A stretch of 64,000 nt of DNA from Macrotrachela quadricornifera (GCA_022393335.1 JAJEKB010021746.1:51097-115096), one strand, 5' to 3'; counted from the first letter of the stretch, positions 35,261 to 50,500 are shown. Numbers and translations: made by a program. Notes: generated by a model from the letters alone, not told the origin.

Positions 35261-36127
35261 GGGTAGAGGAGGAAAAATTTGAATTTCATATGCTTAGGTA
35301 CGATGATAACATGTGAATGAGAAATATTTTAAATTAGGTTGATCAATCAGAAAAAAAAGAAAGCAATTACATATAATTTCATTTCTATTCATTGAGTTAA
35401 CGTATAATATTCACATTAAGCATAAATCTCTAGATATAAGTCATTTTTTCTTAGTAATAATGATAATAACTTCGTATTTACGAACTTTTCACAATGCGGT
35501 GTCGAAATTTCTATTATAATACAAAATAACGACGGAATATTTTGTCATATATATGCTTCTCTTCACTCTCATCTTCAAGGTACTGTTATTTCAAGGTTGT
35601 TTTTACTGCTGACAAGAACAAGATCTGTAATTTGTTGTTTACATTTATGTCCAAAGAGAGAATAGTCTAAACAAAATACGTATCATTTAACGTGAAATAG
35701 TTGCTTTATTAAAATTATAAAGTTTAAGTTCAGTAAGATTAGAAGAGTTACGAGCGCGAAGAGTACATTTCATGAAACAAAATTAAGAATAAGACATGTG
35801 ACATTGATATAAATTCTTGGTAATATATCATAACAAAATCGATAGAGTATCGGATCAGAAATTGAAGAAATCTTATCAGTTGATTGTGATATGCAAGTAA
35901 AATTAAGAATCTTACTGAAGATTTGTTCTTGCCATATAATGCAAAGTCATTAATTGCTGATACTGGATAAAGAATATCAATATTGTTAAGTTTTTTTTAA
36001 AATTAACAATAATTTTTCACTAGAAACATCAAGAAAATGAACTTTATTCATAAGCACGTTCCTTATTGGAGAAAAAAAAAGACTGACAGTTTTTATTGAA
36101 TGAAAAGTTACACGATATATCAAAATT
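35261..36127. other. Intergenic stretch, nothing recognised
   Basis: AT-rich DNA between the F-box-like relic and the large foldback element. Confidence 0.4.
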
Positions 36128-37543
36128 ATAGACCTCCTCATATAAACATACAAAACTGTTTGTTTTATTTTAACAATAAATAATATTAATTTACTGGTGA
36201 TACATCTATATGAAATTACTTAAACACTATCCAATATGTCAGACTCTCTCTTTCATCTCTTGTCTTTTGATGAAAAAAACCAGAAAATGCTTGTAACATA
36301 ATTATGGACTTCTTTGACAAAAAATATATTTTCTCATCATTTTAAGAGTCTTAAACCGTTAGTTTTAATATTTTATTACACTATTGCGTGTTTTTATATG
36401 TTTTCCATTCTATGTGAAGTTTTGCTAGAAATAATTTATTTGAAAACGTTAAGTTTTTAGATATATCTTGAACTTCTGTCATCTGATAATCAAATTTTGC
36501 TATCAAATAATTTTTTCATATTTCATATCTACTTAAAATTAAGACATAACATGTGCGACATGTCGAAATTTTACTATTAAAAGTGAGATGGAAAAGAATT
36601 TGACTCAAAAATACTAGTAGATTCTGTTGTACTATGATGATTTCAACGCATATGTGAAATCCAATCATATGGTTAGGAAGAGAGCGTCATGTTGTATGTT
36701 GCACAGGCAAAAACTACCAAGACATATACCATTGAAATTAACTAATTGTAATAGCACTGAGAAAATAGCTCCTATCGCTGTAACGTATCTAGTAGAACAC
36801 AGAAACGAAAAATTCGAACTTTGTTATTTCTCTATCATCATTGAAGATATAGCATTCTGAACAACTGAGCAAAGTTTATCCAGATCTTTCTTCTTGGGAA
36901 TCAACAAATTATTTTCTTTCTCTTCATTTTCTCGATGCTGTTACAGTTAGTTAATTCCATCGGTATATATTCGAACTTTTCCACAAGCCATAGTTTCTAG
37001 TAGTTTTTGAATGTACTACGTATAGTATGACATGAGCTAGATTCTTTTCCATCTAACTTTTAATAGTAGAATTTTGACTCTATTGATATTATTTCGATTT
37101 TTCGCATATGTTATTTTTTAATTTTAAGTAGATATGAAACATGAAGAAGTTATTTGATAGCAAAATGTGACTATCAGACGACAAAAGTCTAAAATATATT
37201 TAAAAACTTAAAGTTTTGAAATAAATTATTTCTAACAAAACTTCACATAGAATGGGAAATATACAAAAACACGCAATGGTATAATAAAATATTAAAACTA
37301 ACGGTTTAAGACTCTTAAAATGACGAGAAAATATATTTTTTGTCAAAGAAGTCCATAATTATGTTACAAGCATTTTCTGGATTTTTTCATCAAAAAAAAC
37401 AAGGGATAAAAGAGAAAGTCTGGCATATCGGATAGTGTTTAAGTAGTTTCACATAGATGTTCCACTAGCAAATTAATATTATTTATTGTTAAAATAAAAC
37501 AAACAGTTTTGTATGCTTATATAAAGGGGCCTATATTTTTGGT
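36128..37543. mobile_element. Large foldback element, about 1.4 kb
   Basis: The arms are about 490 bp each, left about 36128-36620 and right about 37045-37543. Paired phrases are GACTTCTTTGACAAAAAATA with TATTTTTTGTCAAAGAAGTC, TAAGAGTCTTAAACCGTTAG with CTAACGGTTTAAGACTCTTA, and TGTGAAGTTTTGCTAG with the inverse of AACAAAACTTCACATAG. The central 400 bp holds an open frame at 36627-36860 without any recognisable domain. Confidence 0.85.
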
Positions 37544-38404
37544 ATACTCTGTAATTTAATCCCAAACAATGCCTGAGAATAATTAAATACAAATAGAAGA
37601 AAGTAAAGTCTTATTAGAAATCATGAAATCAAAATTAATTTTTTTTCTATAAATTGAATGAAAATAATATTATTAATTCGATTTGAAATAAACAAAATTA
37701 TTCCTTATATATTTCTTTTCTATTATATTCTAATAACTATAATGCGTAACGATTTATACAATAGAACAATATCTCATTTCACGCTAATTTCACTAGGAAA
37801 AATAATGACGACATACATATGAAAAGCAGTAATTGTTTTTTTTTCTAAAGAATAACTTTATGTATAGAGAGCCATTCGTCCCATGGGATAGGATAAGACA
37901 ATCCCATCTCAAGAGGAATTCTAGTTTATACAAAAGCAAATAATCATCTGTTATATAATTATTCAAAAAAATGCTACTCATTGTTTAGGATATTATTTTA
38001 ATTTTAAAAATTTCTATACATAAATAGAATAATGATGAATTCGAATTATTTGTTAGTAATGAAAATAATCCATTTTAAATAAAAAAAACAGTCGATTAAT
38101 TTTTCTTTTTATATTTATTTATTAAAACTTTAACCTTTTTCTTTATATTTTATAGGTCATGCAATAGGTTATTTCATGTTATTGTCAATGGTACATGATG
38201 AATGTCTTGTATTCTTGTCTATAAAAGTAATACAAAATATTTGAATTACAAACAATGATTGTAATTCAAATAGAAATTGATTGAATATATTTTTATCAAT
38301 GATTTAAAATATCAAAATGAAAAAAAAGTTTGCCATTTAAATGTTGATTATAAATAAATAACAAAACGAATAAAACTCGAATTCTTCATTCATTCAAATT
38401 GATA
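37544..38404. other. Upstream flank of the secreted-protein gene
   Basis: AT-rich DNA without a recognisable exon, repeat or RNA gene. It should include the promoter of the gene starting at 38405. Confidence 0.4.
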
Positions 38405-40312
38405 ATGTATCGTGTATTAGTATTATTTCTTTTTATCTTTATATCATTAACATTAAGTTGGCCATTAAGAAAAACAAAATTAAAATTAAATTCAAATGAT
38501 ACATGTTGTATATTAGCAAAATTAAATATAAATGCAACACGAGCAAATTTTGGTCGACAAATTTTTGCTAATTTAATATTAAATAATGATTCATATAAAG
38601 ATGTTAATGAAGATAATATATGTTCATTAATGCATTTTTTTATGCAAGAAGCTGTACTTAATGGACGACCAATAAAATTTTCTAAAGGTTTATTCTTAAA
38701 AATCTATTTTGTTTTTTTTTTTGTTAGTTTTTCTTAATTAGGTATGTTTGTTTTATATGATTCAACAAAACAATTTTTTACACGTTTAATGATGGCAAAA
38801 GATGCACAAATACATGGTAGTGAAGAACATCGTTCAGGTTATTTTAAACGTATAAAATATTTTGCACTTAATTCATTAAAATCATTATTTAAAATAAAAA
38901 AATTAAATAAAACAAATCCCGATGCATTTATTTATGTTCGTGGTGATGAATCATCACATTTTCGTGAACGTGGTATTTCAAAATCTCATAGAAAAAATAT
39001 TTATCCAGCATAGTAAATTAAAATAAAAAAAACGAACTATATGAAATAAAATAATAAATTTATATTTTAGTGGAATGGATGTTAAACATGGTTGTATGCC
39101 TAATGATTTTGGTCATATTTTATTTGGACAATTAAAACATTTATATAATAATGAATCTGATCCATATTATGGTGATAGAATTTATATTAAACCAGAAGAA
39201 TTTGGTCTTCAAAAATTTAAACATTATATTGGACGTAAGTTAAATTTGATTATTCATAGATAAAAAATATATATGTTATTTATAGTTTATTATAGAAAGG
39301 ATTAGTAGAATATAAGAAGCTAAACATAGAAAGAGATAATATTCTTTACAAAACTAAAACTAAATGAATTTTTTTTTTATAACAAAATCTTTCTTATTTA
39401 CGCACGAACTCGATTTGCAAGATATAATATTTTTCTATTTAAAAAAAAAAAGAAGGTTTTATGTTACTCTCAAAGAAAATCTCTTTTATTCTTCTAATAG
39501 TTCGTATACAGGCTATTAATGTTTGAAGAATGAATGTAAGCTCAATAATGTAAAGATGAAATTCTTTCAAAATGAATTATTTTCAAAGAAATATATGTAA
39601 ATGGTTTATCAGTCTGATGAAATTTTCATTTTGACATATGATTGAAATTGAAAAACATTAAATATATAGTTCACAATACAATAGAGATTTCTTTTCAATT
39701 TTTTGAATCAAATTTTTATCAAAATTATTTAATATTTCGATAAAAATTTGATAATAACCAGAAAAAAAATTACCGGAAGTTTTTATTGTATTGTTTTTCT
39801 AAGATGTAAATCCAAATTTCCTCTATCTAAATCATATGTCAACAAACAAAATTTCATTTCTTTCTTCTTTTTTTTTAGATTCAGGAAAATATTTAAAACA
39901 TATATCTCGTCGTTTATTATGTAAAATTGAAAAACTTCAAAAAACACCAATATGTACAAAAGATGAAGCATTTCGAGAAAATACAGATTCAACATTAACA
40001 AAAAAATGGAATCAAATATTATCAACAATACCAATATTAAATGATAATGAAAGAAATTCTATGCGTTTAAATGCATCTAAACAAGGTATACATGAAATAT
40101 ATTATCAAACATCGAAATTTTATAATAATTATATACAAGTTCGAGATTTTCGAAATGAATTAGAAAATAAATATGGTCGAGATACACGATCACGTAAAGG
40201 AAATGAAATTATTTTTACAACTGAACAGTTACTTGAGAGTAAAATATCATGTGAACCAATTATATTAGCAAGCAATTTAAATCATCGTAAACAATGTCCT
40301 ATACAAAATTAA
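38405..40312 (+). CDS. Secreted protein of unknown family
   Basis: Four exons 38405-38687, 38742-39012, 39071-39234 and 39879-40312, all in phase, give 383 aa. I do not recognise the family. The N-terminus (MYRVLVLFLFIFISLTLSWP) is a clear signal peptide. The mature part has two cysteines close together (DTCCIL), further ones in NICSLM, HGCMPND, LLCKIE, PICTKD, ISCEP and QCP, and a basic character throughout. The best candidate for a conserved core is GMDVKHGCMPNDFGHILFG followed by DRIYIKPEEFGL. There is no membrane segment after the signal. The TAG seen at the end of exon 2 spans the donor site (TA|GTAAAT) and is removed by splicing. The last intron is 644 nt. The start is the first ATG of the signal peptide. 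Confidence 0.75.
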
Positions 40313-41496
40313 AACACGATAAATAGCGTGCTCAATTAATCTATAATATGACATTAGAATAGATTTTTATTATATTTCATTATTTAATCATTAGAAGAAA
40401 AAAAAAATAAAAAAACAATATATTTTTTACAATCTTATATTATTATTATTTAGTTATCTTTATTAAACTTTAAGATAATTTTTATTCAAATATCTCTAAT
40501 TAATATATTATACTTAATGAATTTTATGTCTTTTTTTTTTTTTTGCTTAGAATACATTATATTAAGAGGTTAATATATATATAAATGTTACTTGCCTTTT
40601 GCTATAAAAAAAAAAAGAAGAAGAAGCATTCTCTTTGATTATGTTCCCTAAAGCACATCGTTTTCTTTTTGATATCTAATAGACATTCTCATCTTTCTTT
40701 TTTTTTTTGTGTGTAACAAAGCAATGCTTTCTAAAAGAAGTTTGATGATTAGTCTCTTCCGGCAAAAATCTTTGCCTATTGAAAAATTGACATCATTCAA
40801 AATCTGTATGACACAAAGCGACATATAGACAAGCGGCAAAGATAATTTTGTTTTGTTTTGTTTTGTTTTCTATCTAATTATTAAGCAGTCGATCATCATT
40901 TGAGGAAAAATATCACGTTCAAAAAAAAAAAAAATGATGATGATGATGATGATGATAAAACTTTGTCTAGCTCTATATTTTTTTTTCTTTTGACGATGTC
41001 ATACATCATTTTGGAAATTTTCGAAAGAAGAAAAAAAAATATATATCGAGCTATAGTGTGTCGTCTAATGATTATTTTTTAAATGTCTCTAATAGAGAAA
41101 ATATACACATATGTAAAAGTCAACACAAATCTATTTTCTATGTGTTATTCTAAGCGATAACAAGAACGGAAATCTTTTTTTATTTTCTTTTTTTTTTTTT
41201 TTTTCTATGTGTTCTCGTTTGTCGGCATGTCGTTCTATGTTATTTTTTTTCAAGATAAGAATGACAAAATCACACTGCTTAATAAAAGATAAAGATTCCC
41301 GTATGAGAGTGAGCATTAGAGAGAACGTTCAAAGTTAGAAAGAAACAAAAAAAAAAAAAAAGAAAAGAAAATTTAATGAGAATAAGATGTAAAATGTATT
41401 TAAATTTTCCAAAGAATAATAATTTATATAAAACAATATTGATATCAACTTAAATAGGTATCGTGTAGCTTAATATTTATTTAAACATTTATTAAT
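40313..41496. other. Intergenic stretch with a GAT microsatellite
   Basis: Mostly homopolymer-rich DNA. A (GAT)n/(ATG)n microsatellite with about eight units lies at 40934-40958, and a TTTTG repeat at about 40849-40868. No gene seen. Confidence 0.5.
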
Positions 41497-41549
41497 ATGG
41501 CTAGAATTAACATGCGAGGTCGACGATGGTCTGATGCTGTTGTTTCGAA
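41497..41549 (+). other. Alternative first exon of the Munc13-like gene
   Basis: It starts with ATG and encodes [17 protein letters not shown] plus a split codon. It ends at a strong donor (AA|GTAAGTAA) in phase 2, the same phase as the exon at 43008-43129. It can therefore splice directly to 44010, giving a short basic N-terminus in place of the Asn/Gln-rich one. It is 1.5 kb upstream. Whether it is transcribed is unknown. Confidence 0.6.
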
Positions 41550-44500
41550 GTAAGTAATATAATATAGAGAATAAAACTAAAAATTATTTCAATATTTAAC
41601 ATAGATTTTTCTATTTAAATTTTATAATTAAACATTTATATTCTATTTTGAGAATAAATCAATTCTTTGAGGAATTTTTTAGATTGAACTAATTATATAT
41701 TTTTTTTTTCTTCTTGTTTTGTTTATTTAATCAATTTGTAATGGAAATTATTTTCTGAAAAAAAAAAAAAAAGTCCAAAGTAAATGATTCATAGGCCTTG
41801 ATTGTTGATGAAAAAGAGAGATAGATACCCACCTCCCTAGAGGCAAAAACGGAATAGAATCTTATTCTTGGGTCTTCCGCTCTGTTGGATGATTGAGCAG
41901 ATAATGACGTTTCGAAATATAAGTGATGTGGAAAGAGTGACATCGGGTATAAATTAAGAAAGTCTATTTTCATTTGAATGTTTAGATTTTAATTACATTG
42001 AAATGTAAATTTATTTTAATAATCTAATTATATTCTATGAATAATCTTGATTATTAATAGATAGTTTATTTTATACAACAAAAAAAAAAAAAAAGAAACC
42101 TGATTTTCATTCTATAATATATAGAATTTTATTTTTCATTATGTGTACATCATATAGATTATACAATTTATAATTTCTTTTACATGTAATTATTAAAACT
42201 TAAATAAAGAAATTTATTCTTCAATATTAAGTTGTAGATTTTATTTTAAATAGAAATTATCTAGATAAAGGAAATGACATTTTCTAGAAAAACATAAGCA
42301 TCCTACAATTAAATGATTAAAGTCATTAAAAAAAAAAATTTAACAGTAGGTGATAAATAATGATAATGGAAAGATTTTTCTATAAAAAGAAATGCAATTT
42401 ATTTCATATGATTCATTTATAACAATGGAAAAAGTAAAAATATAATATATATATAAAAGATTTTTTTTAAAGGACAGCATGTCAGTTAAGAAGTTTTATT
42501 CGTATTATTCAATATTCATTCTAAAAATGAAAAAAAATTCATCTTTAAATATTATTATTTTTTTTTCAAATTTGTCTATAGATCATAATAAATCTTTGAT
42601 TTTTTGACAAGATTCTTTCATTCATTTAATCTATTATTATATATGAGAAAATAGCCTTCTGTCGTTGTTTTTTTGCCTTTATTAAGACCTGTCAGTATAC
42701 GACGTAATCTGATCTGCATCACATCAAATAACTTTCATTACTTAAATGAGGAGAAAAAAAAAGGAGAAGAATAAGTAGTTATTTAACAAGTATGAATAAG
42801 AGAGAAAAAAAATAGACTATTTTATATATTTTGCCATTTATTACAATAAAAGAAAAAATAAAAGAGAAAAAACTAGTACTGATGAAAATTAATTTCGTCA
42901 TTCTTTTTCTTTTTCTTTTTTTTTTTATATTTATGCGGTAGTATTAGTCAACAGTAGCATTCATTTAGAAATGATAGATAGTGTCAGTGTTAGCTGAAGA
43001 ATACACAATGAGCAATAATAATAATCAAAATAGAAATACGCGAGTAATGACAACAAATATTTTTGATGTTGTTAAGCAGCAACAGCAAGAACGACATCAA
43101 CTTTCAATGAGATCGAGTTATACAAACAGGTTTGATTAATTTTCTTTCTTTTTTTTTTCTATCATTCTCAAATGTTCATTAGACTTTTAAATTATAAATA
43201 AATTATTTTGTTTTTCAACGAAGAAAAACTAATATTTATTGAACTTCTTTTATATTTTACTGTAATGTTTATTTATTTTATTAAAAAAAAAATATATCAT
43301 TATATTTTCTTGTATTTAAAATGCATAAGAAATATATTAGTAACTAAAACAAAAATTCATTGTTGAAAAATTTTCAATTGGATAGATAATAGCAATGTGC
43401 TATTCTAACAGATAGGCACTTGAAAGCTTTATTATGTATACGCAATGATGCGATTTATTCAGTGAATATAAATAATTGTCGGAATTTTATGTTTATTGCC
43501 ATTGTATTGATTACAATAAATGTATATTTCATTTTATTTTTTTATGATTAAATTTGATCAAGAACTATTAATTCCCCATGGTTTGCTCGTCATTGATAGA
43601 ACCTTAATTCTACTATATTCATATCCTTTTGTTTTGTTCATGACGTAGGAAAGAATCTTTTGCATACACGCATGCTTTCTTCATTCTTCTTCTTCTTCTT
43701 TTTTTTTCTCATCATAACATGCAATAACAACACATTAGGATTGAAAGAAGATGATGGAAAACACAAGAGAAAAGAAGAAAAGGAAACTTTTTTTTCTTCG
43801 TTTTATATTCTTCTTTGACATGTTATAGTCGATAGTATTCAGAAAAAGTTTTTCTTTTGCTTCATATATAAACAATGATTTTATCATCTCAACTAGAATC
43901 GAAATTTTCTGCTATTCTGACAAAACGGTATAATAGAATAGATTATAATTAAAGATTTTTCGTTTTTTTTTTCTTTCTAAATCGAATATCTTTTTTTTTT
44001 TTTTCTTAGGTATGAAAATGAAAATGTTAATTCATTTCTTGAAAATTTTGAAAATGTTGCTCAAAAACATGAACAACGACGACAAAAAATAAAAAAAGAT
44101 GTAAAAAAAACTAAAATTATTTTTCTTTATTTATTCATTAAAAATAATAACAAAAAAAAAACCTTTTGTTTCTTTTATTAAAAGGAAGAAATTGAAAATG
44201 AAAAACTACCTCCAGAATATCGAATAACATTTGGTGAAAAACCTGAAGGTATAACATCAAAAGAATATGAATTACTTTATATTGAAACATTATATACAAT
44301 AAAACATAAAATTGGTACAACAATATCAAAACATAGTGAAGGTGTACATGATCTTTATTCATATGCTCAAGAAGCATTTGGATTATCATATGATAATCAT
44401 CAACGTTTATTAGATAAAGCAAGTGAAGAAAAGGTTTCATTTTAATAAATAATTATTATTCATTTAAATAATTCGAATATTTTTTTTAGCCACCAATTTT

Positions 44501-47500
44501 AATTTTAAATATTGAAATTGTTGAAGCAAAAGATTTAGAAGCAAAAGATGCAAATGGTAAACAAAAAAAAAAAAGCTAAAATTCATCTTATTTTTTTTTT
44601 TTGTTATTTTATAAATTAAGGATTTTCTGATCCATATTGTATGTTGGGTATTGTACCCGAAGTACATAAATTTGTACTTTCACAACAATCAAGTGGTGCT
44701 GGTATGGCATCATCTGATGAAGAAAGTTCAAATGATAGTAAACTTGGTTTTATGAAACGTTTAAAAAGTTTTCGAAAATCAACAATTCGTCGATCACAAG
44801 GACGTGAAAAAAGTGTATCAACAACTGGTTCAAGTCCACAAAATAATTCAAGTTTAAGAGATAAACTTCCAGCTAAATATATTCAAACAACTGATGTTAA
44901 AAAAGCAACATTAAATCCAATTTGGATGGAAAAATTTCGTTTGTAAGTTTAAGAAAAAAAGATTTCTTTATGAAATTGTTTCATTTGTTTGTTTGTTTTT
45001 TTTTATTAAAGTAATATTGAAAGTAGTAAAACTGAAACATTTCATTTGGATATATGGGATCATGATGATGAATTTTCTGTATTTGAAGCAGCAAGAAAAC
45101 TTAATCAAGTTCAAGGTTTTAAAGGACTTAATAGATATTTTAAACAAATAGCTCAATCTGCAAGAACAAATTCAAATGAAGGTTCACATGTTGATGATTT
45201 TTTAGGTTCTGTTAATTTAAAAATTAATGTAAAGTTTAAGATATATCTTTAAATTGTTTTATTAATTTAATTAGTTTTTTAATAGGAAATTCCATCAACA
45301 GGTATTGATAGATGGTTTTCACTTGAAGGTCGAAGTGAAAATTCTAAAGTTCATGGTCAAATTCATATTCGTGCAAATTTAGCAACACGTGAAGATCGTG
45401 GAGTATCAGAAGAAGATAATTGGACTGATATTAAACAACATGTTGAACTTTTACAAATATTTATTGATCATGAATTAAATAATTTTAAGGTTTGTTTTTT
45501 TCTATATAATTAATATCTCATTAATACGAGAAAAAAAAATATATATATGTCAAAATTAAATCGACATTTGACATATAATTATTATCGAAATTATATTAAT
45601 TTCCGTTTTCTACAATGATCTTTCACAATAGGATAAGAAAAATGATTATACCTATTAAATCGTTTAATATAGAAAGATTTTAATCTTTTCAGTTAAATGA
45701 ATAGTGATATAGATGAATTTTTGAATGCATTCAATTGAATAAAATAGAAAAAAAAAAAGTTCGTGACTAAATGATGTCTGATGACATATTCAATAGTAAT
45801 AGAACGATGCTTAAGGATTTCTCTTCCGGTGAAAGGGCGGTACCTAATTCGGTTCATCCACCGTTATGTTATTAATAAGATGTGCTTGAAATGAAATTTT
45901 TATTATTATTAAACAATCTATTCGTTAAAAGTTAGATTCACATTAGATTTTCAATTTTCTAAATATATAATTGAATTCATAAAAAATGCTAAAATTTAGT
46001 TTTTTTCGATTGATTTCATTATGTAAGAAATATTTATAAATAATAAATTAATTTTAAGGGTAAAACAACAGAATGGACTGGTGAATTAACTCGTGATGCT
46101 GAAACAATTTTACATCAACATGCAATACAAGGTGATATAACAGATATTCAACGAAAAATGTGTCGTTGGATAGCATATTCAAAAAAACATTTAGAACGTA
46201 CATTAACACATAAATTATTATTAACAATAACTGAACAATTAGAACAAACATGGCAACCAACATCATTAAGTCGAGATGAAAGTGATATGTTAAGAGAAGC
46301 ATTTACATTATTTATAAATCATTGTTTTAAACAATTAGCAAAAATTCGTGAGCTTTTTCCAGCTGCTAATAAAATTGCAATTGAACGACTTGAACAATTA
46401 TTAACGTAAATATAAAATTATTTTCATAGTTATTCTTTTTTTTTTTTAAAATTATTATATATTTTCTTTTACAGAATTCTTGCTAAATTACATGCTATGG
46501 AAGTGTTTCATTATTGTTGTCCTTTTCAAAATAGTCTTCAACATGAATTATCATTAATTATCAAAGTAACACATAAAATTAGACGTAAAAAAAAATTTTA
46601 TATTTTATTTTAATTAAGACTGGAACTATTGAATGGTTTGATCGGATGGTTTTAGAAATAACAAGACCAAGATTAAGAGTAAGAATTAATTAAAATTTTA
46701 CAAAAATATTATTTTACTTATTTGTTTATTTAGTCTGATGAAGATGTATTACATAATACAAGTGAATTAATATATATTCTCATTGCAGATGGTAAGAAAA
46801 TGTGTTATGTCAAAAGTTAATATTATATTAAATATTGATATTTATAATATCTATAGTTTATTATTAGTTTTTTTTCATTAATATATATGTACATCAATTT
46901 GAAAGTGAGAAAATAGGTGAGAGTAAAGATGTTTTAATCATTGAATAGAAATTGATTATTCAATTAATTGAATATTCTTATAAATTCTTCATGAAGAAAG
47001 AAATCATTTCTATTATATGCATATTCAATTTAGTGCAGATTTAGAAAGAAAAGAATTATGATGGTATTTATAAATGCAATAGAATATTTTCGATAGTTTA
47101 TTATTTTGCAATTATTAATAGAAAACAAAAATGATATTTTATTCATTAGTTTTATCATTGAACTTGTAAATAATCTTTAATATTATACAAAAGTATATAT
47201 TTATAAAAAAAGCTTATCGATCTTTTGACTTTTGTTATAAAAAATAGTTGTATGATTGAAATATAAATTATTTTAGCTCATTCGGCTGTTAAATATTATA
47301 ATCCAATATTTGAATCGTAAGTTAATTTATTAATTTATATTATTTATTAAATCATATAAATTTTCTAGTACGGTTAAAATGGCTTTTTATCATATATCTT
47401 TTAAAAAAATCGATAGCAAAGTATATATATATTCTATTTATCTTACCCAAAAAGAAGAAAATATATATTTTATTAATTTTAGCTTATGGATTTAGTTATA

Positions 47501-50500
47501 AAAGCACTTGAAGAAGAAGTAAATATATATTTAATTTAATTAATTAAAATATAAATTATATTTAATAAATTAGCTTGGTGATAAAATTTATCATACACCA
47601 ACAAAACTCTTAGAAAATACTGAACCTGAATCTGCTGATATAGCTGCATTTGCTTGTTCAGCTGAACAAACAAGTTTATCTCTATATGAATTATATTTAT
47701 CTCTTAATGAACTTGCAAAATATAAAATCTATGTTAATGAAATGTATGTTTAAGAATTTTTTTGTACAAAAAAAAAAAAAATTATTTTGTTTTTTAGTCA
47801 TCGATCAAATTTAAAAATAAATCAATATTATATATACTTTGGTATTGCATTAAAAAAATGGTTAGCAATTGCACGAAATAAATTAATTCATCGTATTGAA
47901 TATACACTTGATAAAGATAAACTTGATACATCTTTAGCAATAACAAATAATAAATTTACATCATCATCATTAGATATTTCAAATTGTTTTGTACAAATAA
48001 CACAATTTTGGAGACGATTATGTAAAATTTAAGAAATGAAAAAAAGTTTTTATATATATATATATTTTTTTTTTTTGATTAATTTAGCATGGCCAGATGT
48101 ACTTAGTTCAATAGCATATTTAATTAAAATAACAGAAGATATGGCAAGTGCAACACGTCTTTATGCAACATTAATTGAAGAAAAATTAAATGCAAAAAAA
48201 TTTTATGATACAAATGATTTAACTTTTTATACACAAGAAGTAAAAATAAGAATCATTTTATACTTTTAAATATATTCTATTATTTAGCTTTCATTAACTG
48301 TAAATAATATTGAACGTATACGAGAATCATTTAAAGCATTACCAATTGAATTATCTTATGATAAATTATTAGTTGCTGCAGAAAAATTTCATTCAATATC
48401 TCTTGTTGATGAATATAGAAAAAAAATTGAAACAATTGTTGCAATATGTAGTCAAGATATAACTGATAGAATTTATCAAATATTAAGTAAAGTTATTACA
48501 AATATGGAAATGGAATTAAAACAATATTTATTTCATATTATTGAAGCACCTGAAGCTAGTATTGTTCAAGATACTATTCAACCATTATTTACTTTTCTTG
48601 ATAATCAATTATTACCATATAAAGAATTATTAATTAGACAAAATTTAATTAGGTAAGAGATTAATATATATTGAAAGGAGATTTTTGAAAGATTTTTTTA
48701 AATATCATCACGGGAACGTGTTTATTCCTATAATTATGGGAATTTTATCGGCAGTAATAAACGTCTCTTTTGCTCAGTTGTTTTTCCGTAGAAATTCTAT
48801 TTTTGGTACTTTCATCAAATTATTTATAAAATACTAAGTAGCAAAATAATAAAAACAAATCAAAACTGACTCTGGAGAATTTTGATTTCTTATGTAGGAT
48901 TAATTTTGATCAATGGTTCTAGGAATAAATTAACTAATAGTTAATGATACAAGAAATATTAAAAACTAATCTGGGAATAAGTTATGATGAAAAATATTAA
49001 TAATTAATTAATAGGTTTATTTAAGTTCTTTGTTGAATAATATGTCAAAATATATTTTAGTGTAATTGTTCGAATAATTGAAAAGACTAAAAGCAAGTTT
49101 TTAAGCATTTTTGTAATAAAATTATTTAATTAACTGTTGAAAGTATTGAATTAATCAAGAGCTTGGCACTTTTAGGTTTTAAATTAATTAGTTTTTTTAA
49201 ACACTTTTTTCTATTCCTTTATGTGTATGACTGAAAGAAGTATTCTTTAGATATGATATTCTTAGACGTAATAGAGTTAGAAGAAATAAAAGTCACTAAT
49301 TAAATCTCCCTCAGGCACTTTTATCGTTCTGTTGTTATAGATGATTTCTGCATAGTCATTTATTATTTGAAGTAGAAGAACGGAAGGAAAAAGACGACAA
49401 CGTGCCGTTTATAGTAACAGAACGAGTAAAAATGACTTGGCAACATAGAAAACGATTACTATTATTCTCACAATCTCAATATTCTCAGATAGAACCTGAG
49501 AAGCTCGTAATAGATTAACTACACACATATACATTAATAGATCAGAAGACAAGATCTATTTCATTTTTAATTTACACATAATGATAAAAACCATATTAGA
49601 GTTTTTTTGCAGAAAGATCTGTCTATCATCTACATAAGAGACCGGAAGAAAACGGGAATATTTTCTTCTTTATATTTTTAAATATAAATATGTTTGAAAA
49701 CTCCTATTATTCATGTAGATTATTGGAACTGATATGGGCTGTATTAATTGATCAACTTATATCTGAAGTTGAACATACAACAACACCAGTAAGTTAACCT
49801 CATTCTTATATACTTAGACCATTTCAACAGTAATGGCAGTAACACTTTAATAGAAACAAAGGATAACGCTGTATCTTTTATCGTTCGAAAGAAGAGATGA
49901 AACCATACTTTTGCAAGATTTTCAATAGACCACTTTGAAAAGAAACCCACTTAGTGAGATATTTAAAGCGAATTCTAATTGTCGCAGGTGGGATTTAAAT
50001 TATTAATAGGAAGTCTTTCAAATGTTGAGAATTAATTATTCAGAAGTTATAGGTATTCTAATGAAAACTCTAAGTGATTTTTCTGCTAATTTCTGTGAAA
50101 AAAAAGATGCTTTCAGTTTTTTTTGGTGATAAGAAAATCGATTAAATGAACTTCCAACAACATACCAGGAAGACTTATAACATACGATTGGATGCATCTG
50201 TCATCGCTTCTTTCGAATGATAAAGGCCACACATTGATACCTTGTTTCTCTCAAGAGATATTTAAAAGATCTCCGCTAAATAAGTATTTGCACTACTGTC
50301 TTCAATCATAGAAAAACAGAGTTTTTTTTATAATTATGGCAGTACTGTTTGTTCAATAATAAAATGACCGTGGATACTTTTGGAATAACTCAAGAACGGA
50401 AAGTGCTGGAGAGCTGCGGTTTTCACTATCAGCTAGATAAATGATTACTCTATGTATTGACCAAGACGTGCTGCATATCCTTGCAAACTCAGAATTTCAT

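Noticed and set aside
36627..36860. Open frame in the centre of the large foldback element
   Set aside because: No transposase or other domain is visible. It is probably incidental.
40934..40958. GAT-repeat open frame encoding poly-Asp
   Set aside because: A simple microsatellite inside homopolymer-rich DNA, not a gene.
45775..45880. GC-richer patch in a Munc13-like intron, ending GGTTCATCCACCG
   Set aside because: Looked like a tRNA or snoRNA at first. No cloverleaf, A box or proper C/D box pairing can be built, so no RNA gene is called.
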